DNA of 64,000 nucleotides from Solea solea (Eukaryota; Chordata; Actinopteri; Pleuronectiformes; Soleidae). Position 1 is the first letter of the stretch, and the number at the start of each line of letters is the position of its first letter. The notes under the pieces are model-generated. The model was not told where the DNA came from and made no database searches. It saw nothing but the letters and a program-made list of their open reading frames with translations. The stretch is from positions 23,479,886 through 23,543,885 of the forward strand of contig NC_081138.1 in NCBI RefSeq assembly GCF_958295425.1, read 5' to 3'. The translations under genes were made by a program, and so were the position numbers. Positions 54,301 to 62,093 of the stretch are shown here, piece after piece.

Positions 54301-56972
54301 AGTGCAGGCTTTTTGAAGTGTGGTTGTATGAGGTACTGACACATAGACAAGTCTGTCTTCAGTGTGCACAACCTTTGTGATGCCCTGCACAAAAGTCCCG
54401 CATTAGACATGCAGGCACTCAGAGAGAGGATTTAACAAAAGACTCTGATATCTGATATCTTAAGAATATGTTTCCTGCTTTATCTTACTGTCAGACAGGC
54501 TTTTCCTGAAGTTTGAATCCTTTTGTAAACCATTCGCTCTGTGCATCAGTTTATGAAGGAAATTGGTGACTTGTATGTCATGGCACAGGAGATGTTGATC
54601 CACTAATATCCATCCATAAGTTCAAATGTGTTAGTTGGTGACTTCTGGATTTAAAATTATTTTGTTCAGATTTAGATGTTCCAGTGATACAAAGTTACCA
54701 AAAAAGCCCATCGAGCATTGTCATAATGTGCTAACTTTAATTTGCAGCTTAACATGTACATTTAAGGTCATTAGGTGAGCCTTTTGATGAGTGGCTAAAT
54801 TCAGAATTGGGAACCTTTTCTAGGTATAGAAAACTTTCAAAACTTCTCCATGAATTTCATGACCATGGGAACCCTAAAAAAGTACAAACCTGACTCTGAC
54901 AATTACATATTAAACTGTAACTAGTAAAACAAAAACAAAAGATCAGCTGAAGGATCAGCACCAATAAACATGTTCCAAGCATTTGTGTCTGTGCAGCATA
55001 ATCTGATCATGGAGCACACATGGAACAGCTGGTAACCAGCTACACACTCAAGCCACAAGTGTCTCCTGCAAAACATCTGGAAACATAAAAGGCTGGTAAA
55101 GCGAAGCTCAGGTGGAAAAAGCAACAAGTCCTGACATTACCTTTTTGCGAGGCATGTTTCTCGGTTTTTCCAGCATACTCGAACCCAAGTGCAGACTGGA
55201 ATGAGACAAGAACGAACATTATTATTCAACTGATCTGTCTGTGCTTGTTTTACTACCGTCACAGCTATAAACAATGACAGCTTAAAAACAAAAAAACAAC
55301 AGCTTATAAGTTTGATCCATTTAAGAACAGGTTAAATAATGTAGACTGGTTTTAAGTTATGTGTTCATCAAGGGTGGCTTGATTTCAGCTTAAGTGTCTA
55401 TTTTAAGAATATGTTGGTCACTATATCTTAAAATAGTGTAGATTTTATTTGTTAAGTGGTTAAAATGTGCTTTTTCTGATAGCAGCCATGTTTGCAATAA
55501 GAGCAAATATCCCTTTCTCAAACTGGTTCCAGGCACAAGCAGCATGCACAGCACAGTCAGCTACAGATATGTGTACCTCATATAAAAACATTACCTTCAC
55601 TTTCAGATAACACACTCTGATTCTTACATTGGCCGTCAGGAAGAATATACTTTTGAACTGGATAAATGACAAAGGAACAGCTACTCAGGGTTGGCATTTC
55701 TGGACCTGTCAGAAACTATCTGACAGGTCCAGAATGGTTTTAGAATGGGCTGGATGGTCGTACAACATGAAAACATGAAGCCTTCACGTCATAATCGATA
55801 TGAACGCTTTCTGAAAGAGGCTCAATGCAGATGTTTGTTTTTTTTGTTTCAGCTCACAGCAACAGGAAATACCTGGTCAACGCGGTCTGACTGCACGCCA
55901 TATTTTCCTCCAAAGCCCTTGGATGTGTCCGTCTGGGAGCAGTGCTTCGACAACTTGCTCTGGTATTCGTGACCTACAGCGGACTGAAGAAGAAAACGTT
56001 TTTTAACACCATGTTTCCTGTTTGTTTGGGATTTTTGTGAGGAGTCATGCAAAGATCAGCACAGCCAAAAGTCTCAGTCACCCACATAGGACTCACACAG
56101 TGTTGAGGATCTCTAGGTAATTGACAATTCTGATTCGATTCATATTTGACTAATGATGCATTTTATTGCATCATAATTTCTCTTTGAATACAGAGTGTAT
56201 TTAAAGATCCACAGGTAAAAAAAATCTAATGTGCTTAAATTACTTCATTAACACAAATTAAACCAGGAGAAGAAGAAGCAGCATTGTTTAATACAGAACT
56301 AATTCAGGTTAGTGGTAAAGAATTAAAATCTTGACAAAACAAACAGAGCTCAGAGGACATAGATAGATATTGTAGGATCAATCATCTGGTTGACACAATG
56401 ATCATTTTGGGCTTTGAAAACATAAAACTATGCATATGACAAAAACCTTTACATCTTAATCCACCTGTGTCAGTCCAGTGTCTCTCACCTTGTCCATGCG
56501 GTCCTGCTGGACTCCGAACTTTCCTCCATATCCATGCGAAGCCTTGGGCATGGTCTCCAACTCCTTTTGCTTCAAGCTGGTGTGCTCGGTCGAAACCGTC
56601 TCACGCAGCCGGTGGATACTTAAACAAGGGAGGGGAGACACATGATGAATCATTCCTTAACATTAATATTAAATAATATTAATATAGGAAAGAACAAAAT
56701 CAGCCAGATTTCTCACTCTATGTGCTCCTGATGTCCCGAACCAGAAACCGTCTTGGCCCCCCAGCGCTGCTCCTTCTCTGACACGTCATTCTAGAAATCC
56801 AGGATAAGAAATAGCAGTGAGGAGCAATGAAGGATAGAGCAAAAGGAGGAGGTGGAGGAGAGAAGAGGAGTAGGTGAACATAGGGTACCTCAAAGTCAGG
56901 GTCAGTCTCCCAGTCGTCTCCACCGTCGTCAACGTCCACCTTGATCGACTGTCCTGCTGCTGCCTTCCACAT
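45169..56972 (-). CDS. cttn: Cortactin, complete gene, 15 coding exons, 530 residues
   Basis: Cortactin is a cortical actin scaffold that activates Arp2/3, stabilises actin branches and binds SH3 partners at lamellipodia and adhesions. Exons join 56972-56889, 56790-56717, 56618-56489, 55983-55873, 55195-55141, 53969-53859, 53435-53325, 52384-52274, 49457-49347, 47831-47776, 47696-47627, 47551-47322, 46265-46133, 45925-45857 and 45305-45169, summing to 1,593 nt with every phase consistent. Visible domains: acidic Arp2/3-binding DDW at residues 19-21; 6.5 repeats of 37 residues at about 80-318; charged helix about 349-392; proline-rich about 393-416; SH3 about 473-530 with ALYDY and a C-terminal ANYVEVRQ. 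Human cortactin is 550 residues; the shortfall is mainly in the proline/tyrosine linker. HS1 (HCLS1) is excluded because it has only 3.5 repeats. ATG 56972 was chosen because it begins the conserved MWKA N terminus. Confidence 0.97.
45306..45856 (-). other. cttn: cttn intron before the last exon
   Basis: A stretch near 45480-45560 is dense in short palindromes, including GATATCGATATC at 45502-45513 and GATATATCG nearby. This looks like the remnant of a dispersed element. Nothing else was recognised. Confidence 0.5.
45857..45925 (-). CDS. cttn: cttn coding exon 14: start of SH3 domain
   Basis: A 69-nt exon encoding [12 protein letters not shown] then [11 protein letters not shown], including the ALYDY ligand-binding motif. 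Acceptor CTGCAG, donor GCAG|GTGAGA. Confidence 0.96.
46133..46265 (-). CDS. cttn: cttn coding exon 13: tyrosine/glutamate linker
   Basis: A 133-nt exon (residues 419-462) encoding [35 protein letters not shown] and AAAT. Three tyrosines, 436, 444 and 452, are spaced exactly eight residues apart. In mammals this linker is longer and holds the Src-family sites. Acceptor CATTAG, donor ACAG|GTATAG. Confidence 0.92.
46266..47321 (-). other. cttn: cttn intron between proline-rich and linker exons
   Basis: No exon was found here on either strand. A short imperfect dyad, CCATCT/AGATGG, lies near 46907-46926 in GC-richer sequence. A missed alternative exon for the linker cannot be excluded. Confidence 0.5.
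47322..47551 (-). CDS. cttn: cttn coding exon 12: charged helix and proline-rich region
   Basis: A 230-nt exon (residues about 342-418). It encodes [17 protein letters not shown] and further [19 protein letters not shown] charged helix, then an alternating Ala-Pro-Ser tract ending TPPVQHH. Donor CAT|GTGAGC on a codon boundary. Confidence 0.94.
47627..47696 (-). CDS. cttn: cttn coding exon 11 (residues 319-341)
   Basis: A 70-nt exon encoding [19 protein letters not shown] then PVEA. It aligns with the human segment that follows the repeats. Donor GTGAGT, phase 1. Confidence 0.93.
47776..47831 (-). CDS. cttn: cttn coding exon 10: terminal half repeat (56 nt)
   Basis: Encodes [19 protein letters not shown] and returns to a codon boundary (AAG|GTAAGT). 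This closes the 6.5-repeat region at residue 318. Confidence 0.96.
47832..49346 (-). other. cttn: cttn intron with GC-AG boundaries
   Basis: The intron starts GCACAT and ends CACTAG. It is about 1.5 kb, AT-rich, with a poly-A run near 49208-49224 and no other recognised element. The equivalent donor two repeat exons upstream is GTACAT, so a single T-to-C change at position 2 would explain it. Confidence 0.85.
49347..49457 (-). CDS. cttn: cttn coding exon 9: repeat with a GC splice donor
   Basis: A 111-nt phase-1 exon encoding [19 protein letters not shown] then [18 protein letters not shown]. The donor reads CAGAAAG|GCACAT; there is no GT at the boundary and read-through meets a stop two codons later. 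Length, phase and the next exon all fit only if this GC is used. Confidence 0.94.
49534..49807. mobile_element. Short inverted-repeat element (MITE-like), 274 bp
   Basis: The left end AGGGGTGTAACTGTACA matches the reverse complement of the right end, TGTACGGTTACACCCCT, with one mismatch. Flanks CATTAAAG and CATTGTAA are weakly similar and may be a decayed 8-bp target-site duplication. There is no coding capacity. The interior carries a three-copy 22-bp tandem repeat. It is probably a non-autonomous DNA transposon. Confidence 0.7.
49658..49723. repeat. 22-bp tandem repeat, three copies, inside the MITE-like element
   Basis: Each copy begins AAAGGTAATAATTTTG and differs from the next at one to three positions. 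Confidence 0.9.
50341..50482. mobile_element. Truncated copy of the intron 1 inverted-repeat element
   Basis: It shares, in order, CATCATCAT, ACATTTTTCAACAT, TTCTGAC, ACGGAC, AAACAAGT and a terminal GCTGCAGCC-type end with the right half of the element at 57187-57959. The left half is absent. Confidence 0.65.
51634..51651. repeat. CA microsatellite
   Basis: Nine perfect AC units in a cttn intron. Confidence 0.9.
52274..52384 (-). CDS. cttn: cttn coding exon 8: repeat, shifted register
   Basis: A 111-nt phase-1 exon encoding [19 protein letters not shown] then [18 protein letters not shown]. This matches the corresponding human repeat closely. Donor AAAG|GTACTG. Confidence 0.96.
52385..53324 (-). 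other. cttn: cttn intron, 0.9 kb
   Basis: AT-rich unique sequence apart from a CACG tetranucleotide microsatellite at 53056-53095. No exon seen. Confidence 0.7.
53056..53095. repeat. CA/CACG microsatellite
   Basis: ACACAC followed by repeated CACG units with one CATG interruption. Confidence 0.9.
53325..53435 (-). CDS. cttn: cttn coding exon 7: repeat, shifted register
   Basis: A 111-nt phase-1 exon encoding [19 protein letters not shown] then [18 protein letters not shown]. It contributes the second half of one repeat and the first of the next. In the family, the middle repeats carry the main F-actin binding. Confidence 0.96.
53436..53858 (-). other. cttn: cttn intron, 0.4 kb
   Basis: Unique sequence with an A run and GGAAGA-rich purine patches. 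Nothing recognised. Confidence 0.6.
53859..53969 (-). CDS. cttn: cttn coding exon 6: repeat, shifted register
   Basis: A 111-nt phase-1 exon encoding [19 protein letters not shown] then [18 protein letters not shown]. Acceptor GTTTAG, donor AAAG|GTTTGT. Confidence 0.96.
53970..55140 (-). other. cttn: cttn intron, 1.2 kb
   Basis: Unique AT-rich sequence. No exon, element or RNA gene recognised. Confidence 0.6.
55141..55195 (-). CDS. cttn: cttn coding exon 5: half repeat (55 nt)
   Basis: Encodes [18 protein letters not shown] and ends after the first base of the next Asp codon (AAAG|GTAATG). This half exon shifts the intron register for the following four repeat exons. Confidence 0.95.
55196..55872 (-). 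other. cttn: cttn intron, 0.7 kb, with a perfect hairpin
   Basis: Unique sequence apart from the 16-bp perfect inverted repeat at 55698-55734. Confidence 0.65.
55698..55734. repeat. Perfect 16-bp inverted repeat, 5-nt loop
   Basis: TTCTGGACCTGTCAGA at 55698-55713 is exactly reverse-complemented at 55719-55734, separated by AACTA. It would form a stable stem-loop in DNA or in the cttn pre-mRNA. Confidence 0.95.
55873..55983 (-). CDS. cttn: cttn coding exon 4: one 37-residue repeat, codon-boundary register
   Basis: A 111-nt exon encoding [11 protein letters not shown] through [16 protein letters not shown]. Both ends fall on codon boundaries, unlike the 111-nt repeat exons further downstream. 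Confidence 0.96.
55984..56488 (-). other. cttn: cttn intron, 0.5 kb
   Basis: AT-rich unique sequence. Nothing recognised. Confidence 0.6.
56489..56618 (-). CDS. cttn: cttn coding exon 3: linker and start of repeat 1
   Basis: A 130-nt exon. It completes DIHRLRETV, then KELETMPKA and [17 protein letters not shown], the first part of repeat 1. The acceptor is TTTAAG|T; the donor is AAG|GTGAGA. It ends on a codon boundary. Confidence 0.95.
56717..56790 (-). CDS. cttn: cttn coding exon 2 ([15 protein letters not shown] segment)
   Basis: A 74-nt exon between a CTAG acceptor and a GTGAGA donor. It encodes [19 protein letters not shown] and ends after two bases of a codon. The segment is almost identical to mammalian cortactin. 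Confidence 0.94.
56889..56972 (-). CDS. cttn: cttn coding exon 1: acidic N terminus (residues 1-28)
   Basis: The exon itself starts at 56997 after TTTTTCAG and ends DPDFE|GTACCC. It encodes MWKAAAG through WETDPDFE, including the DDW motif that contacts Arp3 in the family. The exon ends on a codon boundary. Confidence 0.95.
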
Positions 56973-56997
56973 CTTCAGTGAGCCTCTGCCACGCAAA

Positions 56998-59269
56998 CTG
57001 AAAAACAAAAAAATTCACAGAAGCACTTAAGCACTTTTTTTGTAGCCATGTGAGGTCAATGCTGACTGTACTGTGCAAGCCCCCTGCATAGAAAATGAAA
57101 CACATATGCTTGCTCCGTCAAATAGAAGATATAACATACAGATATTATCCATTTAACTAAAGGCTCTCCTTAAAAAAATATTAAGTCTAGGACTGCAACT
57201 AATTCATCAATCATCAATTAATCAGTTGATTATTTTCTCAATTAATCAACTATTTACTTTAAAAAAAGTTGAAAAATGTTTTCTGAAACCTCAAAATTAG
57301 TTCTGGTCACTCTCCAACACCAATGTCCACAAAGAAAATCTGTGTATTTAGCGGAAATAACAACTTAATTACCACCATAACGACACTGAAGGGGTTAGAG
57401 AAGTCAAAATAAATGTTTCTCTTGTCCCAGAAGGCACCTCATCATTAAGACAAACACAATATAAACAACAGGAAACAAACCCCATGTTGAAATGTGACTT
57501 TTTAGCCAAATCCTTTATGCCTCTAACTGACCCAGTGATTTTATTACGATAACATCACTGCATCTCAGGAAAGCATCACAAAAGTGGGGTTTTGTGAACA
57601 ACAGAGTCTCCAATTTGTGAACCTTCCGATCAACTCTGGCTGATTATTAATTGATTACCAAATCAATTGTCAATTAACTTGATATTTGTGTTGTCTTTTT
57701 TTCAAATATTAGCATAAGCTTTCAGATTTTTCACCTTCTTAAATGTGAATATTTTCTGGTTTCTTAACAAAGTAATCATTGAATTATTTTTGGTTTGTGG
57801 ACATTCGAGCACATCATCATTTCCAGGTGTGGAAAACACCAATCAACATTTTTCAACATGTTCTGACATTTTTACGGACTAAACAAGTCTCCGGTTAGTC
57901 TAGAAAATAATCTACAGGTTCATGGAATAAGAAAATAATTATTAGTTGCAGCCTACTAGGGACACAGATCTGTGAGTAATCATACATACACTCAAAACCA
58001 GAGGACAACTACTAAAGTGACAGAAGTGGCACATGGTCTTCAGCTGCTGTTGTCAAGGTTCAACATGCTCTGCATACCTTAGCAGTAATGATTGATTACT
58101 ACTGTTGCCTGTTATCATACTAAACCAGTCAAGTAACTCTTGTCTGATTTTGGGGATCAACAAGGCATTTCTGCTGCTAGAAGAGCTGACCATTGGATTT
58201 TTTTCCCCTTTTTGGACCATTCTCTGTAAACCTTAGATTGAGTTGTGTGTGAAAACCTCAGTAGCTCAATTTCTAAAATACTCCGAATAGCCCCAACAAC
58301 AAAGTCAAATCAGAATCACCTCTCTATCCCATTCTGATGCTCGGTTTGAACTTCAGTAGGTCGCAGTCATCGTGTCTATGTGCCTTAATGATTGACTAGA
58401 TCTTTGCATTTACAGTAAGTCGATGCCACTTCAGACCAAATGTCTTGTCTTTGATTGCAGCACCGAGACGGACGCGGTTGAGTTAAAACACAGTGTTATA
58501 GTTTGTGTGCCTTGATTTTCGATAATACGACATCGATTGGGGAACAAACAAAAAGCTTTCTGTACCAATCCCAAATCCTGACTCAGCACATTGACTGAGA
58601 ATTAGCTCAGTATTAGCAGGGGACGTGGCTCAGACCAGGAAGCAGCAGCGAGTCCCAACTTTCAGCAGGACAGGAAAACACAGCCACCACACCCATCGAC
58701 ATTACAAACATTAGAACATATAAAAGAACATAATGAATTGTCTGACTCTGAGCACACACCTGTGAACCTGAGCACGACATAAAGTCCGTTAACAAGGATC
58801 AGTTAGCACGGTCCACTACCCCCATATTATCCACCGTTTTTCCGTGTGGAAGAGACACTGGATAGTTCGCAGCGAACATTTATATCGGTGGAGTTTGTTC
58901 TTCTTGTAATCAAAGTACACGTGAACGCATCACGGTCTCCTCTGTGGTATTTAATGACCGCACACCACTGCTGTGTCAGCGGACCCACTTACAGGATTTC
59001 GGGTCAGACTGGCTCTGAACAGGACCTGTTCACGAACGTGTCACCGCTGAGGGATTTCTATATCATCATTTTCATCATCATAATAAAGACATATGAAAAA
59101 ACATGTTTCAATATCAAGCTAAAATAGCAGCTGCAGCTCTGCTTATTTTTTGTCCCAGTTTTCCATTTAGCTAGCACGCTAAAGCTAACATCCCTCCCTC
59201 TGGAATAAGTGAGTCAGTGAGAGCCATTTTACTTCACACTCCACGCTCATAGTGTCACACAGAACTCAC
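56998..59269 (-). other. cttn: cttn intron 1
   Basis: The intron lies between the non-coding leader and the start-codon exon. It holds an inverted-repeat element at 57187-57959. The remainder is unique AT-rich sequence; small open frames such as 58846-59127 have no recognisable domain or splice support. Confidence 0.75.
57187..57959. mobile_element. Inverted-repeat element in cttn intron 1, ~773 bp
   Basis: The left end CTAGGACTGCAACTAATT is inverted at the right end, ATTAGTTGCAGCCTACTAG. The inverted ends include further AATAATTATTTTC-type sequence. No transposase frame is visible. A partial relative lies in a later cttn intron (about 50341-50482). I infer a non-autonomous DNA transposon; the family is not assigned. 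Confidence 0.7.
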
Positions 59270-59395
59270 CGTCCACGACAAACGAAGCTTCGACTTGGGA
59301 ATAAATGTGTTTGGTCCTCGGCCCGGTGGACGTGCTCTGCTCCCGGATTGACTGTTGATGGGTAAGAACCAGAAATGTCTCAGTCCACGGCAGTG
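59270..59395 (-). other. cttn: cttn exon 1, non-coding 5' leader
   Basis: A strong donor, GACG|GTGAGT, lies at the 59270/59269 boundary. The next acceptor in the same direction is that of the start-codon exon. The stretch is GC-richer than its surroundings and has no in-frame continuation into the protein. The 5' limit is inferred from the nearby ETS-type promoter word and is uncertain. In mammals the first cortactin exon is likewise non-coding. Confidence 0.6.
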
Positions 59396-59396
59396 C

Positions 59397-59404
59397 ACTT
59401 CCGG
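59397..59404 (-). promoter_or_regulatory. cttn: ETS/GABP-type site CCGGAAGT, probable cttn promoter
   Basis: ACTTCCGG on the plus strand reads CCGGAAGT on the minus strand, the core ETS-family word often found close to TATA-less housekeeping start sites. It lies about 130 bases upstream of the exon 1 donor. No TATA box was seen. Promoter identity is inferred from position. Confidence 0.45.
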
Positions 59405-62031
59405 CTCTCCCAGTATCCCTGTCTTTTTTTCCCCTTAAAAACTTTATTCAGCTTTCATAATAATTACAATGTTTTTTTTTTAAAGAGACGGCGAACAAAA
59501 TCGTTTAATGGGCTCATTTAATTTACAAACTAGGGTGAAAAATTAGAGTTTCTCTCCGACCATTTTATGAATATGAAACTGTCCATGCAAAAGATTTCTC
59601 TACATCTTTTCTACATCCAATAATTTGCCAGTTTTGGGATCAGTAAAGTCAGAGAGGATCCTAGAATCTGGGGGGCCCAGGCAAAGACTCTCAAGTGGGG
59701 CCCTTCACCATCCCTCCAGTCCCCACCCTCATCACCTGTACACACCAAGCCCTCATAACAATGCTTATCAAACCTCATTAACATTTATTATACTGTATAT
59801 TTTTTTTAAAACATAAATACATATAAAACTATACACACATTTTAAATATTCTTTAAATCACACATACACAAATAAAAAGTCTTTCCAGACTCATGTTGGA
59901 CCTCAGTTAAGTCTTCACAAGCTTCACACCAGCAGTAGGCTTCATTACTGCCACTCGCAGGTCAGTGTAGGACATGGCTCATGTTGGTCAGTGTGTTTTG
60001 AGCTTCATGGTTGTTACTGAAAATATACCCAAAAATGAAAGATGGCAACAACTAAAACCTCTTGATAACCAATAACTAATAATGGTTTCCATTACTTTTA
60101 CAAAGCATTCAGGTGTTTTAAAATTAGTCAATTTGCATACACCTCAAAACCTGAATTTCCAAATTGTTATTATAATTTAGTTTGTGTTGTCAGTCAAAGC
60201 ACTTTGAATTGATTTGTCTGGAAAGGCTGTATAAACATAATTAAGTATAAAGTTTGAAGTTTAGGCATGTCCACTTCTTGGTCTCTTGGGGATTATTCTT
60301 TAATAGTGCAACAAGTGTTGTGAATTCTGGGTAACCACCTTTCCATGCACCAAGCTTTGTGTTCAGCCACATTTACTTGATAGACAAAACAAAGATCTTT
60401 TACGCAACAGAAACTTCTATACTGTCTTTACTTGTTCAAGTGAGGAGACAAAAAAAGAAGCTCAAGCTTCAGTTTTCTCATTTGCAGTGGAAAATAAGTT
60501 TCAGTATTTTATTGAAAGTAAGCAATAAATAATACTGTGATAAAAATAGTTTATAAGTACTCAGACTGTACATCATTGTTACAAGATAAGAAATTTCAAC
60601 AGGGAGAGTGGGAATAAAAACAACAGCAACATAAATTGCACTGTGTCTTCATGACTACATCACAAACAAGAAAAAAGGTGTCTACGTGAAGCTTTGACTA
60701 AATGTCATGTGGGAGAAAAAGACAGAAAACTCTTTGGTTCCTTGTCGTTCAGTGGAACCTGTGTTGTGAAAGCAAACAGGACAAACGCAGACACGAGGAA
60801 GAACGAATCAGGCATGAACTCTGAATGAAGAACTGACAAAAACACAAAGTGGATGAGTAATAAATAAGAACAGAGGACAGAGCAGTTAAGAAACAATGAG
60901 GCTCGATATAAAATCTTCAATGTTTTTTTTGTTTTCTTAAAAAAAAGAAAAGAAAAAAAAGGGGTTTAAGTGGATCATACCGCTTTCAGGGTCACTTAGT
61001 TAAGCGGGGATCAACTGAGGCCTCAGTGAAGTTGGTCCATCGAAGGAGTTTCCACACTTTGGACTCTGTACGCATTTCAAGTCCTTGTGTACAACGGAGC
61101 CTGAGTGTGTTTCTCCAGAGGTGAGGAAGGTTTGTTTTTGTTAAAGGGACGTGCAGGTTGTGGGGTTGGGTGGGGATTTGTGGGGGAGTTTCTGCATGCA
61201 AGGTCAACTAGAGAGAACCTGAATTTCTGATTTCACTTGCATCTGAATTAAGCCCTCTGTACCCCTCCTTCCCCCGCTACTAATTATATATGGCTTTATT
61301 CATAAATTCCAGAGTTTCATTTTGGTATCACAGATATGGAAAAATAAAGAGAAAAGGAAAATATTCTGTGTGTTTCACATGATATCTGTTGCCTCCATCA
61401 CCTGGCTCACCAGCAGTTATTTCACAGGTGATGGGCGACTCACAGTGCTGACAAGTTTGTGAAACTGTCCGACAACTCCAGCAATTTGTCTGATATTCAC
61501 ACATCCTTTGACCTAAGAAATGCATTTACACAAAAGTACAGGTAATAAGCTAAAAAAAAAATTACAACAGTTAAAAAGGGCAAAGGATATGAATTAAGTT
61601 ATATCACATATCAAAGTCACTTGAGCATAAAATCAATGATTAGAATTCAAAGAGGAAAAAACATACATCTGGTCAATAGAATCAGGATTATAAAAAAAAA
61701 GATTATAGATAAAATGTCTGTTGGTAGAAATATACAAACTCCAGACAGTTAAAACATTCAGTTACATACATCTGAGAGCAGAGCTTAACATGGGCACAGC
61801 GGAGAAATGTGTATTTGTGTTTAAAACGTGTAATGATTAAGGGAATAGAGGGGGAAAAAATGATTACATAATAAAATTCTAAAATCAATTAAATGTCCCA
61901 TCAGTCGGCATAAATAAAACAACGTTGATAAATCTAGAACGTTTCCTCTAGGGATACGAAGTAGAAAGGTCTTTCTCTGTGATGACAACAACAAAAAAAA
62001 CAACATCTTTTTAGAGTCCTTGATAGTGAGT
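59405..62031 (-). other. ppfia1 3' UTR and ppfia1-cttn intergenic spacer
   Basis: The upper part is probably ppfia1 3' UTR. Candidate AATAAA signals on the minus strand are at 61295-61300, 60508-60513 and 59443-59448, the last within 50 bases of the cttn promoter word. A GGGGGGCCC/GGGGCCC-rich patch at about 59660-59705 looks like a dispersed repeat remnant. No coding sequence was recognised. Confidence 0.5.
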
Positions 62032-62093
62032 TCAGTTCATCATCCTGGTCTTGAACGCAGGGAATTCCCCTTCATCCTCTGACCAGTGGCTAC
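62032..62093 (-). CDS. ppfia1: ppfia1 alternative terminal exon without PDZ ligand
   Basis: Acceptor TTTCTATAG|GT. Joined directly to the 63055 donor it reads GSHWSEDEGEFPAFKTRMMN and then TGA. The frame is the same phase as the PDZ-ligand exon, so the two are mutually usable ends. It continues as 3' UTR. Confidence 0.82.

Noticed and set aside
45169..56972. HS1 (hcls1) as the identity of the cortactin-family gene
   Set aside because: HS1 has 3.5 repeats; this gene has 6.5, and its repeat sequences and SH3 domain match cortactin closely. The ppfia1 neighbour also fits cttn.
59640..59710. GGGGGGCCC-rich patch as a CpG-island promoter
   Set aside because: It is short, CpG-poor and lacks promoter words. 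It more resembles a dispersed repeat remnant, which I could not classify.
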